A stretch of 55,706 nucleotides of DNA from Pseudoalteromonas fuliginea. Its GTDB lineage: Bacteria; Pseudomonadota; Gammaproteobacteria; Enterobacterales; Alteromonadaceae. The stretch is from the NCBI RefSeq assembly GCF_000690055.1, contig NZ_JJNZ01000061.1, positions 1 through 55,706 on the forward strand, written 5' to 3'. The notes under the pieces were generated by a model. That model was not told where the DNA came from. It did not search any database and worked only from the letters and a program-made list of their open reading frames with translations. Below, one piece after another: positions 11,814 to 20,574 of the stretch. Position numbers and translations under genes: made by a program. Each line of letters starts with the position of its first letter. Within the stretch, counting starts at the first letter, position 1.

Positions 11814-13703
11814 TTACGCAGATTTGCGTAATAAGCCTTGCTTCTTCAGATACACCAATAATAGCGAAATCGCCGCAGGGGTGATACCAGAAATACGCGA
11901 TGCTTGACCAATCGTGTCAGGACGTGACTCAATAAGCTTAGCAACTACCTCATTTGATAAACCAGATACGGTTTTGTAATCAAACTCTTTTGGTAAAATT
12001 GTTTGCTCATGACGAAGCTGCTTATTGATTTCATCTTGTTGGCGCGCAATATAACCTGCGTACTTAGTATGGATCTCAACTTGCTCGAGTGCTGCTTTAT
12101 TTGTGAATTCAGATCCCAATCCGTCAATAGCCATCAGATCGTTGTAACGAATTTCCGGACGGCGAAGTAATTCTTCCAAGCTTGCTTCACGCGTAAGCGG
12201 GGTTTTAAGTAATGCGTTTACTTGATCTACAACGGCATGATCTTTGTGGATCCATGTATCTTTAATGCGTTGTTTCTCTTTTTCGATTACTTCCATTTTT
12301 TCGTTAAATGCCTGCCAGCGTTCGTCATTAACCAAACCAAGCTCACGGCCTTTTTCAGTTAAACGAATATCAGCATTATCTTCACGAAGTAATAAACGAT
12401 ATTCAGCACGGCTGGTAAACATACGGTAGGGTTCTTTTGTACCCAGTGTTGCTAAGTCGTCGATTAATACACCAACATAAGCTTCATCACGACGTGGTGT
12501 CCAAGAATCTTTGCCTTGCACTTTTAGCGCAGCATTCATACCTGCAATTAAGCCTTGTGCACCTGCTTCTTCATAGCCGGTGGTGCCGTTAATTTGACCC
12601 GCGAAAAATAAGCCTTCAATAAATTTAGTTTCTAAAGACTGTTTTAAATCACGTGGATCAAAGTAGTCATATTCTATTGCATAACCTGGTCGACAAATAT
12701 GTGCATTTTCAAAACCAGAAATAGATTGCACAATCTCAAGTTGTACATCAAACGGTAAACTAGTCGAAATACCATTTGGATATAATTCGTATGATGTTAA
12801 ACCTTCAGGCTCAACAAATATTTGATGTTTATCTTTATCTGCAAAACGAACAATTTTATCTTCAATTGAAGGGCAGTAGCGAGGACCAATACCTTCAATA
12901 ACACCTGAGTACATAGGTGAGCGATGTAGGTTTTTACGAATAACATCATGTGTTTTTTCATTTGTGTAAGTGATGTAACACGGTATCTGTTGCGGGTGAT
13001 CTGATTGTTTACCCATAAACGAAAATACAGGTGTTGGTGTATCACCAGGCTGTGCTTCCATTTTTGTAAAATCAACAGTACGTGCATCAATACGTGGCGG
13101 TGTACCTGTTTTTAAACGATCAACTCTAAATGGATGTTCACGTAAGCGATCAGCTAAAGCAATTGAAGGAGGATCGCCTGCACGGCCGCCTTTGTAATTT
13201 TCTAACCCTATATGGATTAAGCCACCTAAAAAAGTACCCACGGTTAAAACAACACTTGGTGCACTAAAACGCAAACCCATTTGAGTTACTACGCCAGTAA
13301 CACGATCGTTTTCAACAATAAGATCATCACACGATTGTTGAAAAATTTTAAGATTATCTTGATTTTGCAATGTTGTTTGAATAGCCGCTTTGTACAAGGC
13401 GCGATCTGCTTGTGCTCGAGTTGCACGAACAGCAGGTCCTTTTGAAGAATTTAGTGTACGAAATTGGATCCCGCCTTTATCAATGGCCTGTGCCATTGCA
13501 CCACCAAGCGCGTCAATTTCTTTTACCAAATGACCTTTGCCTATCCCACCAATCGCTGGGTTACAAGACATTTGACCAAGGGTATCCATATTGTGAGTCA
13601 GTAGCAGGGTATTCATCCCCATACGGGCAGCTGCTAATGCGGCTTCAGTGCCAGCATGTCCACCACCTACTACGATAACGTCAAAATTTTCGTGAAAAAT
13701 CAT
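11814..13703 (-). CDS. mnmG: tRNA uridine-34 carboxymethylaminomethyl modification enzyme MnmG
   Basis: FAD-dependent partner of MnmE in making cmnm5U at the wobble position of several tRNAs. At 629 residues it has the E. coli length. The FAD-binding [10 protein letters not shown] is at residues 13-22, the [16 protein letters not shown] region follows, and the second family signature [17 protein letters not shown] lies near 375-391. Its start codon borders oriC and it is transcribed away from the origin, as gidA is in E. coli, where its transcription affects initiation. The partner gene mnmE is 2 kb to the right. Confidence 0.98.
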   Translation of the reverse strand: MIFHENFDVIVVGGGHAGTEAALAAARMGMNTLLLTHNMDTLGQMSCNPAIGGIGKGHLVKEIDALGGAMAQAIDKGGIQFRTLNSSKGPAVRATRAQADRALYKAAIQTTLQNQDNLKIFQQSCDDLIVENDRVTGVVTQMGLRFSAPSVVLTVGTFLGGLIHIGLENYKGGRAGDPPSIALADRLREHPFRVDRLKTGTPPRIDARTVDFTKMEAQPGDTPTPVFSFMGKQSDHPQQIPCYITYTNEKTHDVIRKNLHRSPMYSGVIEGIGPRYCPSIEDKIVRFADKDKHQIFVEPEGLTSYELYPNGISTSLPFDVQLEIVQSISGFENAHICRPGYAIEYDYFDPRDLKQSLETKFIEGLFFAGQINGTTGYEEAGAQGLIAGMNAALKVQGKDSWTPRRDEAYVGVLIDDLATLGTKEPYRMFTSRAEYRLLLREDNADIRLTEKGRELGLVNDERWQAFNEKMEVIEKEKQRIKDTWIHKDHAVVDQVNALLKTPLTREASLEELLRRPEIRYNDLMAIDGLGSEFTNKAALEQVEIHTKYAGYIARQQDEINKQLRHEQTILPKEFDYKTVSGLSNEVVAKLIESRPDTIGQASRISGITPAAISLLLVYLKKQGLLRKSA

Positions 13704-13798
13704 TAATGGGATCCTACTTAAATCAAACCGGTAAACTTCAAAAGGGAGCGTATTCTACCTAGAAATTGGCAGAAGATAAATGATTAAACAGTGGGCAA

Positions 13799-14128
13799 GA
13801 TCTAAGTATGTGATCTCTAATAATATAAAGGATCTTTTAAAGAGATCTTTTATTACTATTACTACTACTGATCGACTTTTCTGTTGATAAGGTTTAGATC
13901 TTCATTAAAAACATCAAATTAGATCAGATCTAAAGGTGTTAATATGATCGGATCATCCCGCAAATAAGCTCTGATCAAAAAGGCGCTTTATGCACAGGGC
14001 TGAATCAGTTAGATCTTATCCCATGGATAAGCATGCTTTAAAAAGCAGTTTATTCAATCTTTATCCACAAAATCTATTAAATTATTAGTAAATTGTGGGT
14101 AACTTTATATGTAACTTTTTACTTGATC
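13799..14128. other. oriC: oriC, chromosomal replication origin
   Basis: The stretch between mnmG and mioC, where E. coli has oriC, contains 13 GATC sites in 330 bases (about one expected). An AT-rich left edge holds four GATC-led repeats starting at 13799, 13812, 13831 and 13844 (GATCTTTTAAAGA, GATCTTTTATTAC and so on), like the E. coli 13-mers. Perfect DnaA boxes TTATGCACA (13988-13996) and TTATCCACA (14061-14069) are present. One-mismatch boxes are at 13882-13890 and 14094-14102 (both reverse), and a palindromic weak box TTATCCCATGGATAA is at 14016-14030. The combination of unwinding repeats, Dam sites and DnaA boxes is diagnostic of an origin; exact limits are approximate. Confidence 0.93.
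13850..13870 (-). promoter_or_regulatory. DnaA-trio-like repeat in oriC
   Basis: Read on the minus strand this stretch is a run of TAG/TAA trinucleotides (CAGTAGTAGTAATAGTAATA). It starts 11 bases after a DnaA box (TTATCAACA at 13890-13882 on the same strand) and leads into the GATC-led AT-rich repeats. Box, spacer, trio and unwinding region is the layout described for DnaA-trios, which guide DnaA onto single-stranded DNA. Confidence 0.6.
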
Positions 14129-14131
14129 TCT

Positions 14132-14581
14132 CTATTTTAAGCCTGTTTTGGTTATCCAAGAGTCTAACCATGCTAATGCGGTGTCCTCTGGTAGTGCTTC
14201 ATCGAGAATATTAAGCTCTAAGCGTTCTGCTACTTTTATAGCGCCTTTTTGAGCTAATAAGGCATCTATATTACGTCCAGCCTGGTTGTAAGTGTCATAA
14301 CTGGTATCACCTAAAGCGATTACTGAGTATTTTAATTGAGATAAATCATTAGCTTGAGTCACATCTTCAACAAAGCTAATAAAGTTTTCAGGGTAATCAC
14401 CTGCGCCATAAGTAGATGTGCAAATTAACCAAATGGTATTTTGCTGATCAATATCGCTAAATTCAGGTTGATCATGTAGTTGTGTAGTAATACCAAGGTT
14501 ATTTAGCGCGTCGCTTAGTTGCTCTGCAACATACTCGGCTGATCCCATTTGGCTGCCAACAATAAGATTTACTGAACTCAT
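14132..14581 (-). CDS. mioC: MioC, FMN-binding flavodoxin-like protein
   Basis: Short-chain flavoprotein of 149 residues (E. coli MioC 147). The phosphate-binding loop is at the N-terminus (VGSQMGSAEYVAEQL), and the flavin-contact segments STYGAGDYPENF and ALGDTSYDTYNQAG follow, all typical of the flavodoxin fold. MioC has been linked to biotin synthase electron supply in E. coli. It is transcribed toward oriC, as in E. coli, where mioC transcription influences initiation. The stop codon lies four bases from the last GATC site of oriC. Confidence 0.93.
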   Translation of the reverse strand: MSSVNLIVGSQMGSAEYVAEQLSDALNNLGITTQLHDQPEFSDIDQQNTIWLICTSTYGAGDYPENFISFVEDVTQANDLSQLKYSVIALGDTSYDTYNQAGRNIDALLAQKGAIKVAERLELNILDEALPEDTALAWLDSWITKTGLK

Positions 14582-15634
14582 GAATATTAGTGATCACATT
14601 TGTTTTAATTGCTGACTATGATAACTGAGTGAGGGTAACAGTAAAGTTAAGAGTGCCATTTTGTATAACTATTTTTGCAGTAATTTTACACTCATTCAAA
14701 AGCGTTTCTTTAAGTTATTGATAATATAGGGTTTAACAAATTATCTTTAAATGTAATCTTCTGATCAAGTTGTTGATAACAGTGGGGAAAGCTCTGCTTA
14801 AGTAGGCTTATTAGGTTGTTTTATATCCGCTAAGTTATTGATATTTTTAATCAGTAAAAAGTTGAAATAGTAATTTATATATTAAAAGTAAATGTTGATC
14901 ATAATGTGGATATAAAGCCTGTTGATAACCTCAAATTTAGATCTAAAATATATTTTTAAAATGATCTAATAAAGCAGATCTAATGAAATTAATTAAAAAT
15001 AAGCTCATAAACGGATAAATATTAATAAATAGTGAGGTTTTTTCAGCTTATTTACCTGTTTTTGGTATTTGTTTGATCAAAAAAGCTGGCATTGTGGATA
15101 AGTGATCGAGGTTTTTTAAATTTAATGTAGGTTTAGAGTCGTTATTTTTATATATTTTGCTGGTTGAGTTAGCAGATCAAAACTTTTTAATACTTAACTG
15201 TTGAGCTTTTTATTTAAATAATCACAGTGATCATCAAATCATATATTTAAAAAGTAAGCTTTTTAGAGCATTAACCAGTGTTTTTTAGCTCTTTAATTAA
15301 GCAAAAAGCATCATTTTTTATGTCTGTGAGATGTGTTGTTAGGATTTTGGCTAACTAAAGTAAGTATAAAAAGGCAATTTATAACTTTCTTCTGCATGAA
15401 GTATAACGCTTTAAAAGTGTGTTATTGTTTGAAAAATGTATCGGTTTTGTATTAATAATAGGGGTAATTTACGCTATTAATGCCTCTAAAGAGTATATTC
15501 CACATTGTTTAATCTACGTAATCAGACCTCTCTTAGCACGTAACAAAGGTAGCTTTGAATATGATTTATCGACTGTAACTCTCAGGTATTAGACGTATAA
15601 ATAGCATATTTTAAAGCCTAATTTTTTATATGAA
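14582..15634. other. 1.05 kb gene-free tract with GATC sites, DnaA boxes and GATCTAA repeats
   Basis: No credible coding sequence, tRNA or mobile element was seen here. The half nearest mioC (14592-15232) has 10 GATC sites and is very AT rich. DnaA boxes: perfect TGTGGATAA (reverse) at 15093-15101; one-mismatch reverse boxes at 14771-14779, 14905-14913 and 14920-14928. Between the last two sets are three AT-rich repeats starting GATCTAA at 14940, 14963 and 14977, similar to those in oriC. It may be a second part of the origin, a DnaA-titration or control site, or the regulated mioC promoter region. The half nearest mnmE (15233-15634) has none of these signals and I see nothing in it. Confidence 0.6.
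14618..14645 (-). promoter_or_regulatory. Possible mioC promoter
   Basis: On the minus strand TTTACT (14645-14640) and TATCAT (14623-14618) are 16 bases apart, about 36 bases before the mioC ATG. The match to consensus is moderate and the call is tentative. Confidence 0.35.
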
Positions 15635-15658
15635 AAAGAGCACCTGAGTGCTCTTTAT
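15630..15658 (-). terminator. Terminator of mnmE
   Basis: A perfect 9-bp stem (AAAGAGCAC with its complement) with a four-base loop is followed by five T on the minus strand, about 27 bases after the mnmE stop codon. Confidence 0.8.
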
Positions 15659-15685
15659 AATAAGAATATGCTTGTAATAAGGTGT

Positions 15686-17050
15686 TTATTTACCAATACA
15701 AAACGAGCTAAATATCTTTCCTAGTAAATCGTCAGAGGTAAATTCACCGGTTATTTCATTCAAATATTGCTGTGTTAAACGTAATTCTTCAGCCAGTATT
15801 TCACCGGCAATGTGCATTTCTAATTGTGTTTTACCGGTATCTAAATGATGGGCCGCACTTTCCAGTGCATCCAAATGACGACGGCGCGCCATAAAGCCAC
15901 CTTCTGTTGCACCTTGAAAGCCTATACAGGCTTTTAAATGCTCGCGAACAAGTTCAATACCGTCAGCATTTTTGGCACTTAAGCTGATGACCGGGTATTG
16001 TTGCTCTTGCTCCATACCGACAATATCGCCCGACAAATCGGCCTTGTTTCTGATGACTGTCACGCCCATACCTTCTGGTAATTTTGCCATAAACTCAGGC
16101 CAAATTTTATGCGGGTCAGTATCTGTAGTATCGGTGCCATCAAGCATAAATAAAACCCGATCGGCTTGATTTATTTCATCCCAAGCACGTTCAATACCTA
16201 TTTGTTCTACTCTGTCTGGGCTTTCGCGTAGGCCTGCGGTATCTATAATATGCAGTGGCATACCATCTATATGTATATGCTCTCGTAGTACGTCGCGAGT
16301 GGTACCGGCTATTTCTGTTACGATTGCGGCTTCACGACCAGCTAGAGCGTTGAGTAGGCTTGATTTACCCGCATTTGGGCGACCAGCAATAACAACACGC
16401 ATACCTTCGCGCATTATGCTGCCTTGCTTGGCTTGATTAGTTACGGTATTGAGCTGATTTATAATGGCATCTAAATCACCAGATACTTTACCGTCAGATA
16501 AAAAGTCAATTTCTTCATCAGGAAAATCAATTGCCGCTTCTACGTACATACGTAAGTGAATTACTTTTTCAACGAGTGTTTCTATGTGCTTAGAAAATTC
16601 ACCTTGCAGCGACTGTAGGGCGCTTTTAGCGGCTTGTTCGCTGGTGGCATTAATTAAGTCGGCGATGGCTTCTGCTTGTGTTAAATCAAGCTTGTCGTTC
16701 ATAAATGCACGCTCAGAAAACTCACCTGGTTTTGCTAAACGAACGCCCTCGATTTTACTAATTTCTTTAAGTAACATATCCAGTACTACAGGGCCGCCGT
16801 GGCCTTGTAGCTCAAGCACATCTTCGCCTGTAAATGAGTTAGGACCTGCAAAGTAAATGGCAATACCTTGATCAAGTTGCTCGCCAGCTAGGCTTTTAAA
16901 TGGCACGTAATCGGCGTAGCGAACTTTAGGAATTTTACCTACCACTTTTTTGGCAACGCTTTTAGCAAGGCTGCCTGAAACGCGAATTATACCAACGCCA
17001 CCACGTCCGGGAGCGGTTGCTTGTGCTGCAATTGTATCTTGATTGATCAT
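15686..17050 (-). CDS. mnmE: tRNA modification GTPase MnmE
   Basis: GTPase that works with MnmG to form cmnm5U34 in tRNA. The reading frame is open 30 codons further upstream, but family alignment places the start at the ATG at 17050 ([20 protein letters not shown]), giving 454 residues, the E. coli length. The N-terminal folate-binding domain comes first. The G domain follows, with GRPNAGKS at 223-230, DTAG in the next loop and NKAD as the base-specificity motif. The protein ends with the catalytic CIGK cysteine motif. No close ribosome-binding site is obvious. Confidence 0.96.
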   Translation of the reverse strand: MINQDTIAAQATAPGRGGVGIIRVSGSLAKSVAKKVVGKIPKVRYADYVPFKSLAGEQLDQGIAIYFAGPNSFTGEDVLELQGHGGPVVLDMLLKEISKIEGVRLAKPGEFSERAFMNDKLDLTQAEAIADLINATSEQAAKSALQSLQGEFSKHIETLVEKVIHLRMYVEAAIDFPDEEIDFLSDGKVSGDLDAIINQLNTVTNQAKQGSIMREGMRVVIAGRPNAGKSSLLNALAGREAAIVTEIAGTTRDVLREHIHIDGMPLHIIDTAGLRESPDRVEQIGIERAWDEINQADRVLFMLDGTDTTDTDPHKIWPEFMAKLPEGMGVTVIRNKADLSGDIVGMEQEQQYPVISLSAKNADGIELVREHLKACIGFQGATEGGFMARRRHLDALESAAHHLDTGKTQLEMHIAGEILAEELRLTQQYLNEITGEFTSDDLLGKIFSSFCIGK

Positions 17051-17141
17051 GCTATTAATTTGCCAACGATGAGTAACTTTATGGCGGTATTGTAACCTAT
17101 GAAATAAACACTCGCGAATACTCTGGTGAAAAACAGGCAAT

Positions 17142-17166
17142 AAAAAAGGCGACCGAAGTCGCCTTT
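17142..17166 (-). terminator. Terminator of the yidC operon with UUCG loop
   Basis: A perfect 9-bp stem (AAAGGCGAC with its complement) is closed by a TTCG tetraloop on the minus strand and followed by six T. It lies beyond the MITE, so the rpmH-rnpA-yidD-yidC message would run through that element before stopping. Confidence 0.88.
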
Positions 17167-17176
17167 ATATAAGTAA

Positions 17177-17440
17177 TATACCCAAGCCATCTCAAGATGC
17201 GAGTTTCAGTTGGAGTTAAAAGCTATTTAGGCAAGGCATTGATTGAGAATAATAGTGGTTCTATTGTTAAATCAATAACGCAGTATAAATCGCTTTTAAA
17301 CCAACCCTTTGGGCGTTTCACAGGTACTTAATTTCATCGTTGTTACTTTTTAAAAGGGACTGCCATTCTTGCAAAGTAACGCCTTGATCTTAAGCCCCTG
17401 TGAAACGCTGAATTTTGCATCTTGATGTGGCTTGGGTATA
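17177..17440. mobile_element. MITE-like element between mnmE and yidC
   Basis: A 264-bp element without coding capacity. Its 24-bp ends match as inverted repeats at 22 positions: TATACCCAAGCCA at 17177 and its complement ending at 17440, each continuing to TCAAGATGC. The outermost TA pairs fit a TA target duplication, as made by IS630/Tc1-mariner-type transposases. Inside are nested perfect inverted repeats: GCGTTTCACAGG at 17313-17324 with CCTGTGAAACGC at 17397-17408, and GTTACTTT at 17342 with AAAGTAAC at 17383. It starts just beyond the yidC stop codon and lies in the 3' untranslated part of the yidC message. No transposase gene is in the window. Confidence 0.82.
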
Positions 17441-17444
17441 GGCG

Positions 17445-19079
17445 CTAGCCTCTTACTTTAATTCCTTTCTTTTCCATGCCACGGTAGATGATTAACATCT
17501 GGACAATAGAAATAAGGTTAGACACTAACCAGTAAAGAACTAAACCCGATGGGAACCATAAGAAGAATACAGAGAAGATAACCGGCATAAAGGTCATCAT
17601 TTTTTGCTGCATTGGATCAGTTACCGTCATAGGCTGAAGTTTTTGCGTCACAAACATACTCGCACCAAATAAGATTGGTAATACGTAGTACGGGTCTTGT
17701 GCAGAAAGGTCTGTTAACCAAAAAATAAATTCAGCATGGCGAAGTTCAGTTGACTCTAAGAATACGTAGAACAAGGCTAAGAAAATTGGCATTTGTAGCA
17801 AAATAGGGAAACAGCCACCCATTGGGTTAACTTTTTCTTTTTTGTACATTTCCATAGTTGCTTGGCCGAACTTTTGACGGTCGTCACCAAACTTTTCTTT
17901 AAGAGCTGCCATTTTAGGCTGTAGCGCACGCATTTTTGCCATTGAAGTGTATTGCGCTTTAGTAAGTGGGTACATTAACGATTTAACGATAATAGTGATG
18001 GCAATAATTGCTACACCCCAGTTACCTAAAATGCTATGTAGCCATTTTAGCAATACAAATAAAGGTTGCGAAATAAACCATAACCAACCGTAATCTACAG
18101 TTAAGTCTAGGTCTGGGTGAATCGCTTCAAGAATATCTGATTCTTTTGGGCCCATATAATAAATAGCAGTTAGTGTTTGCTCACTACCAGCTTGAATATT
18201 AACAGCTTCATCTTTAGCACCAATAATAGCGGCATTACTTTTTGTAATTAAGCTATAAATTGTATTTGATTGATCCTGCATTGGAACCCAAGCACTTACA
18301 AAGTAATGTTGAATAAAGGCAACATAACCACCTTGGGTGTTTTTGTTTAGGTTTTTATCAGCCATATCTGAAAAACTATACTTTTCGTATGGTTCTTCGT
18401 CAGTACCGTATGCAGCACCTAAATAGTTTTGATCAACCATGCTGCCTTTTTCTTGTACGGTACGCTTAATCTGCGTGTATAGCTGTACTTGAAGTGGTGC
18501 GCTGGTGGTGTTGTTAATTTTGTACTCTAAGCCTACGTCATACTGACCTTTTTTGAATACATATGTTTTAGTAAAACTAACACCATTACGATCTGTAAAC
18601 TGAAGTGGAACGCGAAGCTCATCACCCGTTAAGGTATATGACTTTTGTTCGGTATTGTAAGTAGGGCGACCGTTAGCTGATGCGTCAGGGCCATTTAAGC
18701 CAATTAAGCCACTTTGTGAAAAGTATTGTTTGCCATCAAACTCACCAAGCAACATAAAAGGAGTGTTACTTCCTTTGGTGTCTTCGTATTGAAGAAGGTC
18801 TGTTTCAACAATGTCACCGCCTTTGGTGTCAATTTTAACTTTAAAAACGTCAGTTGTGATTTCAATAACTGAACGTTTAGCTAAAGTTGCTGAAGTAGGT
18901 AATTCTGAATCTGACGATGAAGGAATATAATCATCCGACTCTGGTGAATTTGCTTTTAGTGTTTGTGTTGTGGCACTTGGATCGACTTTAGGCTTGTTGT
19001 AATCATTGTCCCATTCTTGGAACAATAAAAACGACACTAGCATTAGGCCAATTAATAAAAACGTGCGTTGCGATTCCAT
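17445..19079 (-). CDS. yidC: Membrane protein insertase YidC
   Basis: Inserts and folds inner-membrane proteins, alone or with SecYEG; the Fo c and a subunits encoded nearby are classic clients. The 544 residues have the gammaproteobacterial layout: an N-terminal membrane helix (about 6-20), a large periplasmic beta domain (to about 340) and the conserved C-terminal five-helix core. That core includes WGVAIIAITIIVKSLMYPLT, whose arginine-position equivalent is lysine here, and PMGGCFPILLQMPIFLALF. It is followed within the same transcript by a MITE and a UUCG terminator. Confidence 0.97.
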   Translation of the reverse strand: MESQRTFLLIGLMLVSFLLFQEWDNDYNKPKVDPSATTQTLKANSPESDDYIPSSSDSELPTSATLAKRSVIEITTDVFKVKIDTKGGDIVETDLLQYEDTKGSNTPFMLLGEFDGKQYFSQSGLIGLNGPDASANGRPTYNTEQKSYTLTGDELRVPLQFTDRNGVSFTKTYVFKKGQYDVGLEYKINNTTSAPLQVQLYTQIKRTVQEKGSMVDQNYLGAAYGTDEEPYEKYSFSDMADKNLNKNTQGGYVAFIQHYFVSAWVPMQDQSNTIYSLITKSNAAIIGAKDEAVNIQAGSEQTLTAIYYMGPKESDILEAIHPDLDLTVDYGWLWFISQPLFVLLKWLHSILGNWGVAIIAITIIVKSLMYPLTKAQYTSMAKMRALQPKMAALKEKFGDDRQKFGQATMEMYKKEKVNPMGGCFPILLQMPIFLALFYVFLESTELRHAEFIFWLTDLSAQDPYYVLPILFGASMFVTQKLQPMTVTDPMQQKMMTFMPVIFSVFFLWFPSGLVLYWLVSNLISIVQMLIIYRGMEKKGIKVRG

Positions 19080-19087
19080 AACAGCTC

Positions 19088-19363
19088 TTATTTCTCGTGT
19101 TGGTGGTTAATATGGGTTAATTTTTCAGGGACGGGGTCGTCTCCGCCTGAATGTAAAGGATGGCATTTTAATATGCGTTTCAAAGCTAACCAACTACCTT
19201 TTACCGATCCATGCAATTTAATTGCTTGAATAGCATAACTAGAACAGGTTGGATTAAAACGACAATGCGGACCTAACAGCGGGCTAATCCACTTTTGATA
19301 ACCGCGGATAAATAACACTAAACAAAAAGTTGGTAAAGCAACAAGTGGTTTAAGTAACCTCAT
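19088..19363 (-). CDS. yidD: Membrane protein insertion efficiency factor YidD
   Basis: Small protein of the YidD family thought to help YidC-dependent insertion; it associates with the membrane through an N-terminal amphipathic segment. The signature [20 protein letters not shown] with the following SSYA is intact, including the conserved cysteines. The reading frame extends 14 codons upstream to 19405, but family proteins start near [11 protein letters not shown], so I use the ATG at 19363 (91 residues). It lies eight bases before yidC, in the standard order rpmH-rnpA-yidD-yidC. Confidence 0.93.
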   Translation of the reverse strand: MRLLKPLVALPTFCLVLFIRGYQKWISPLLGPHCRFNPTCSSYAIQAIKLHGSVKGSWLALKRILKCHPLHSGGDDPVPEKLTHINHQHEK

Positions 19364-19492
19364 GATGTTTATGCCCCTACTTAAGTTTAGTGAGATAGAT
19401 ATCATGTATTTAAAGACTCAATTAGAAATTTTAAATGCATGATTAAAAGGTGAGCTAAAGATACATTAATTAACCCTGCAATTCTATTGCAA

Positions 19493-19915
19493 TTAGGTTT
19501 GTTTATTAGATTTAGCTGATTTGTTTGGGCGTTTCTTAAAAGGTGGCGGTTTAGGTGCACCTGGTTTACAGCGTTCGTTAATTTTTCGCCATAATTTAGT
19601 AAGTTGTTTGGTTATTTCTTCATTAGACTGCTCATCAATACCATTTTTAACCATAAGCACAATATCAATATTATCGATGCTGTGTTGATTTAAACGAAAA
19701 CTTTCGCGAGCGAGACGTTTAATACGGTTTCGTTGGCATGCCTTTTTTACACGTTTTTTAGCAACAGTAAGTCCTAACCTAGGTTTATCTTGGTTATTTG
19801 GTTTAGCTAATAGAGTAAAGAAAGGAGTTGCAGCCCGAGCGGGTTCATTAAATATGCGAGAGTAATGCGAGGGAGTTAACAGACGTAACTCCCTGCCAAA
19901 GCTAAAGTCTTCCAC
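19493..19915 (-). CDS. rnpA: Ribonuclease P protein component
   Basis: Protein subunit that binds the RNase P RNA and helps it cut tRNA 5' leaders. The 140 residues include FSFGRELRLLTPSHYSRIF at the start and the RNRIKRLARESFR helix near 62-74, the RNR motif of the family. A lysine-rich tail of about 20 residues (PPPFKKRPNKSAKSNK) extends beyond the E. coli protein (119 residues); its role is unknown. It follows rpmH by seven bases. Confidence 0.95.
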   Translation of the reverse strand: MEDFSFGRELRLLTPSHYSRIFNEPARAATPFFTLLAKPNNQDKPRLGLTVAKKRVKKACQRNRIKRLARESFRLNQHSIDNIDIVLMVKNGIDEQSNEEITKQLTKLWRKINERCKPGAPKPPPFKKRPNKSAKSNKQT

Positions 19916-19922
19916 TTATAAA

Positions 19923-20057
19923 TTAAGCAGAAAGAACTTTGCGGCCTTTAGCGCGGCGACGTGCTAATACTTTACGGCCATTTACAGTTGCCATGCGAGC
20001 ACGGAAGCCGTGTGCACGTTTGCGTTTTAAAACGCTAGGTTGAAAAGTTCTTTTCAT
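19923..20057 (-). CDS. rpmH: 50S ribosomal protein L34
   Basis: A 44-codon reading frame translates to [20 protein letters not shown] followed by [20 protein letters not shown] and VLSA, a textbook L34. It is a very basic protein of the large ribosomal subunit. The gene is transcribed away from dnaA and begins the rpmH-rnpA-yidD-yidC operon. The start ATG is preceded by GATGAGAT, a modest ribosome-binding site. Confidence 0.98.
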
Positions 20058-20574
20058 AACAATCTCATCCGATCGGTTAAAGTTAAAACATCCTATACAG
20101 GTCGCGATCCTGGCATAGGTGCCATTGCGAGCGCGAGATATTATAGATGAAGTGACTCAAAGTCAATCATAATTACAGCCTATACTAAGTGTTAGTTACT
20201 CTATTCATGGTGATCGAGAATTATGATCCACTAGGATCATCATAAATAAGAAGTTTTCCACAGCCCCTGTATAAAAAGTGAATAAAAGCAGGGGAAAAGT
20301 AAAATGGATCGTAAAATTGGTTCGCGATCTTAGTGTTATTTTGTTATGATCTGTCATCAGGCTTTGAAATAAAAGCTTATTTAAATCAGTCTGTTAATGT
20401 TTTTATACAGCGATATCAACAATTTTATAAAAATCAATCTTTTACTTGTGGATAAAGTGTCTTCATAATACGCGGCCTTGGGCCACTTATTTGGCTATTT
20501 TGACGCAATAAATGCATGATTTTTAATCATTAATGATGTGCGGGAATAAAAATTATATCTCTGGGAGTTTAACT
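20058..20574. promoter_or_regulatory. rpmH-dnaA divergent control region with DnaA boxes and GATC sites
   Basis: The 517 bases hold no gene. Eight GATC sites fall between 20072 and 20351. A perfect DnaA box (TGTGGATAA, reverse) is at 20447-20455 and a relaxed box TTTTCCACA at 20254-20262. Inverted repeats ATGATCC/GGATCAT (20224-20240) and CCCCTG/CAGGGG (20265-20294) lie near the second box. This fits DnaA autoregulation and Dam/SeqA control of dnaA. Confidence 0.75.
20441..20469 (+). promoter_or_regulatory. Likely dnaA promoter
   Basis: TTTACT (20441-20446) and CATAAT (20464-20469) are 17 bases apart, about 105 bases before the dnaA start. The perfect DnaA box occupies the spacer, so bound DnaA would block RNA polymerase. 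Confidence 0.6.

Noticed and set aside
13704..14131. Possible small genes between mnmG and mioC
   Set aside because: Frames are short and interrupted; GATC sites and DnaA boxes explain the region as oriC.
17313..17408. GTTTCAC and GTGAAAC segments that resemble parS half-sites
   Set aside because: They are separate arms of an inverted repeat inside a MITE, 70 bases apart, and do not form the 16-bp parS palindrome.
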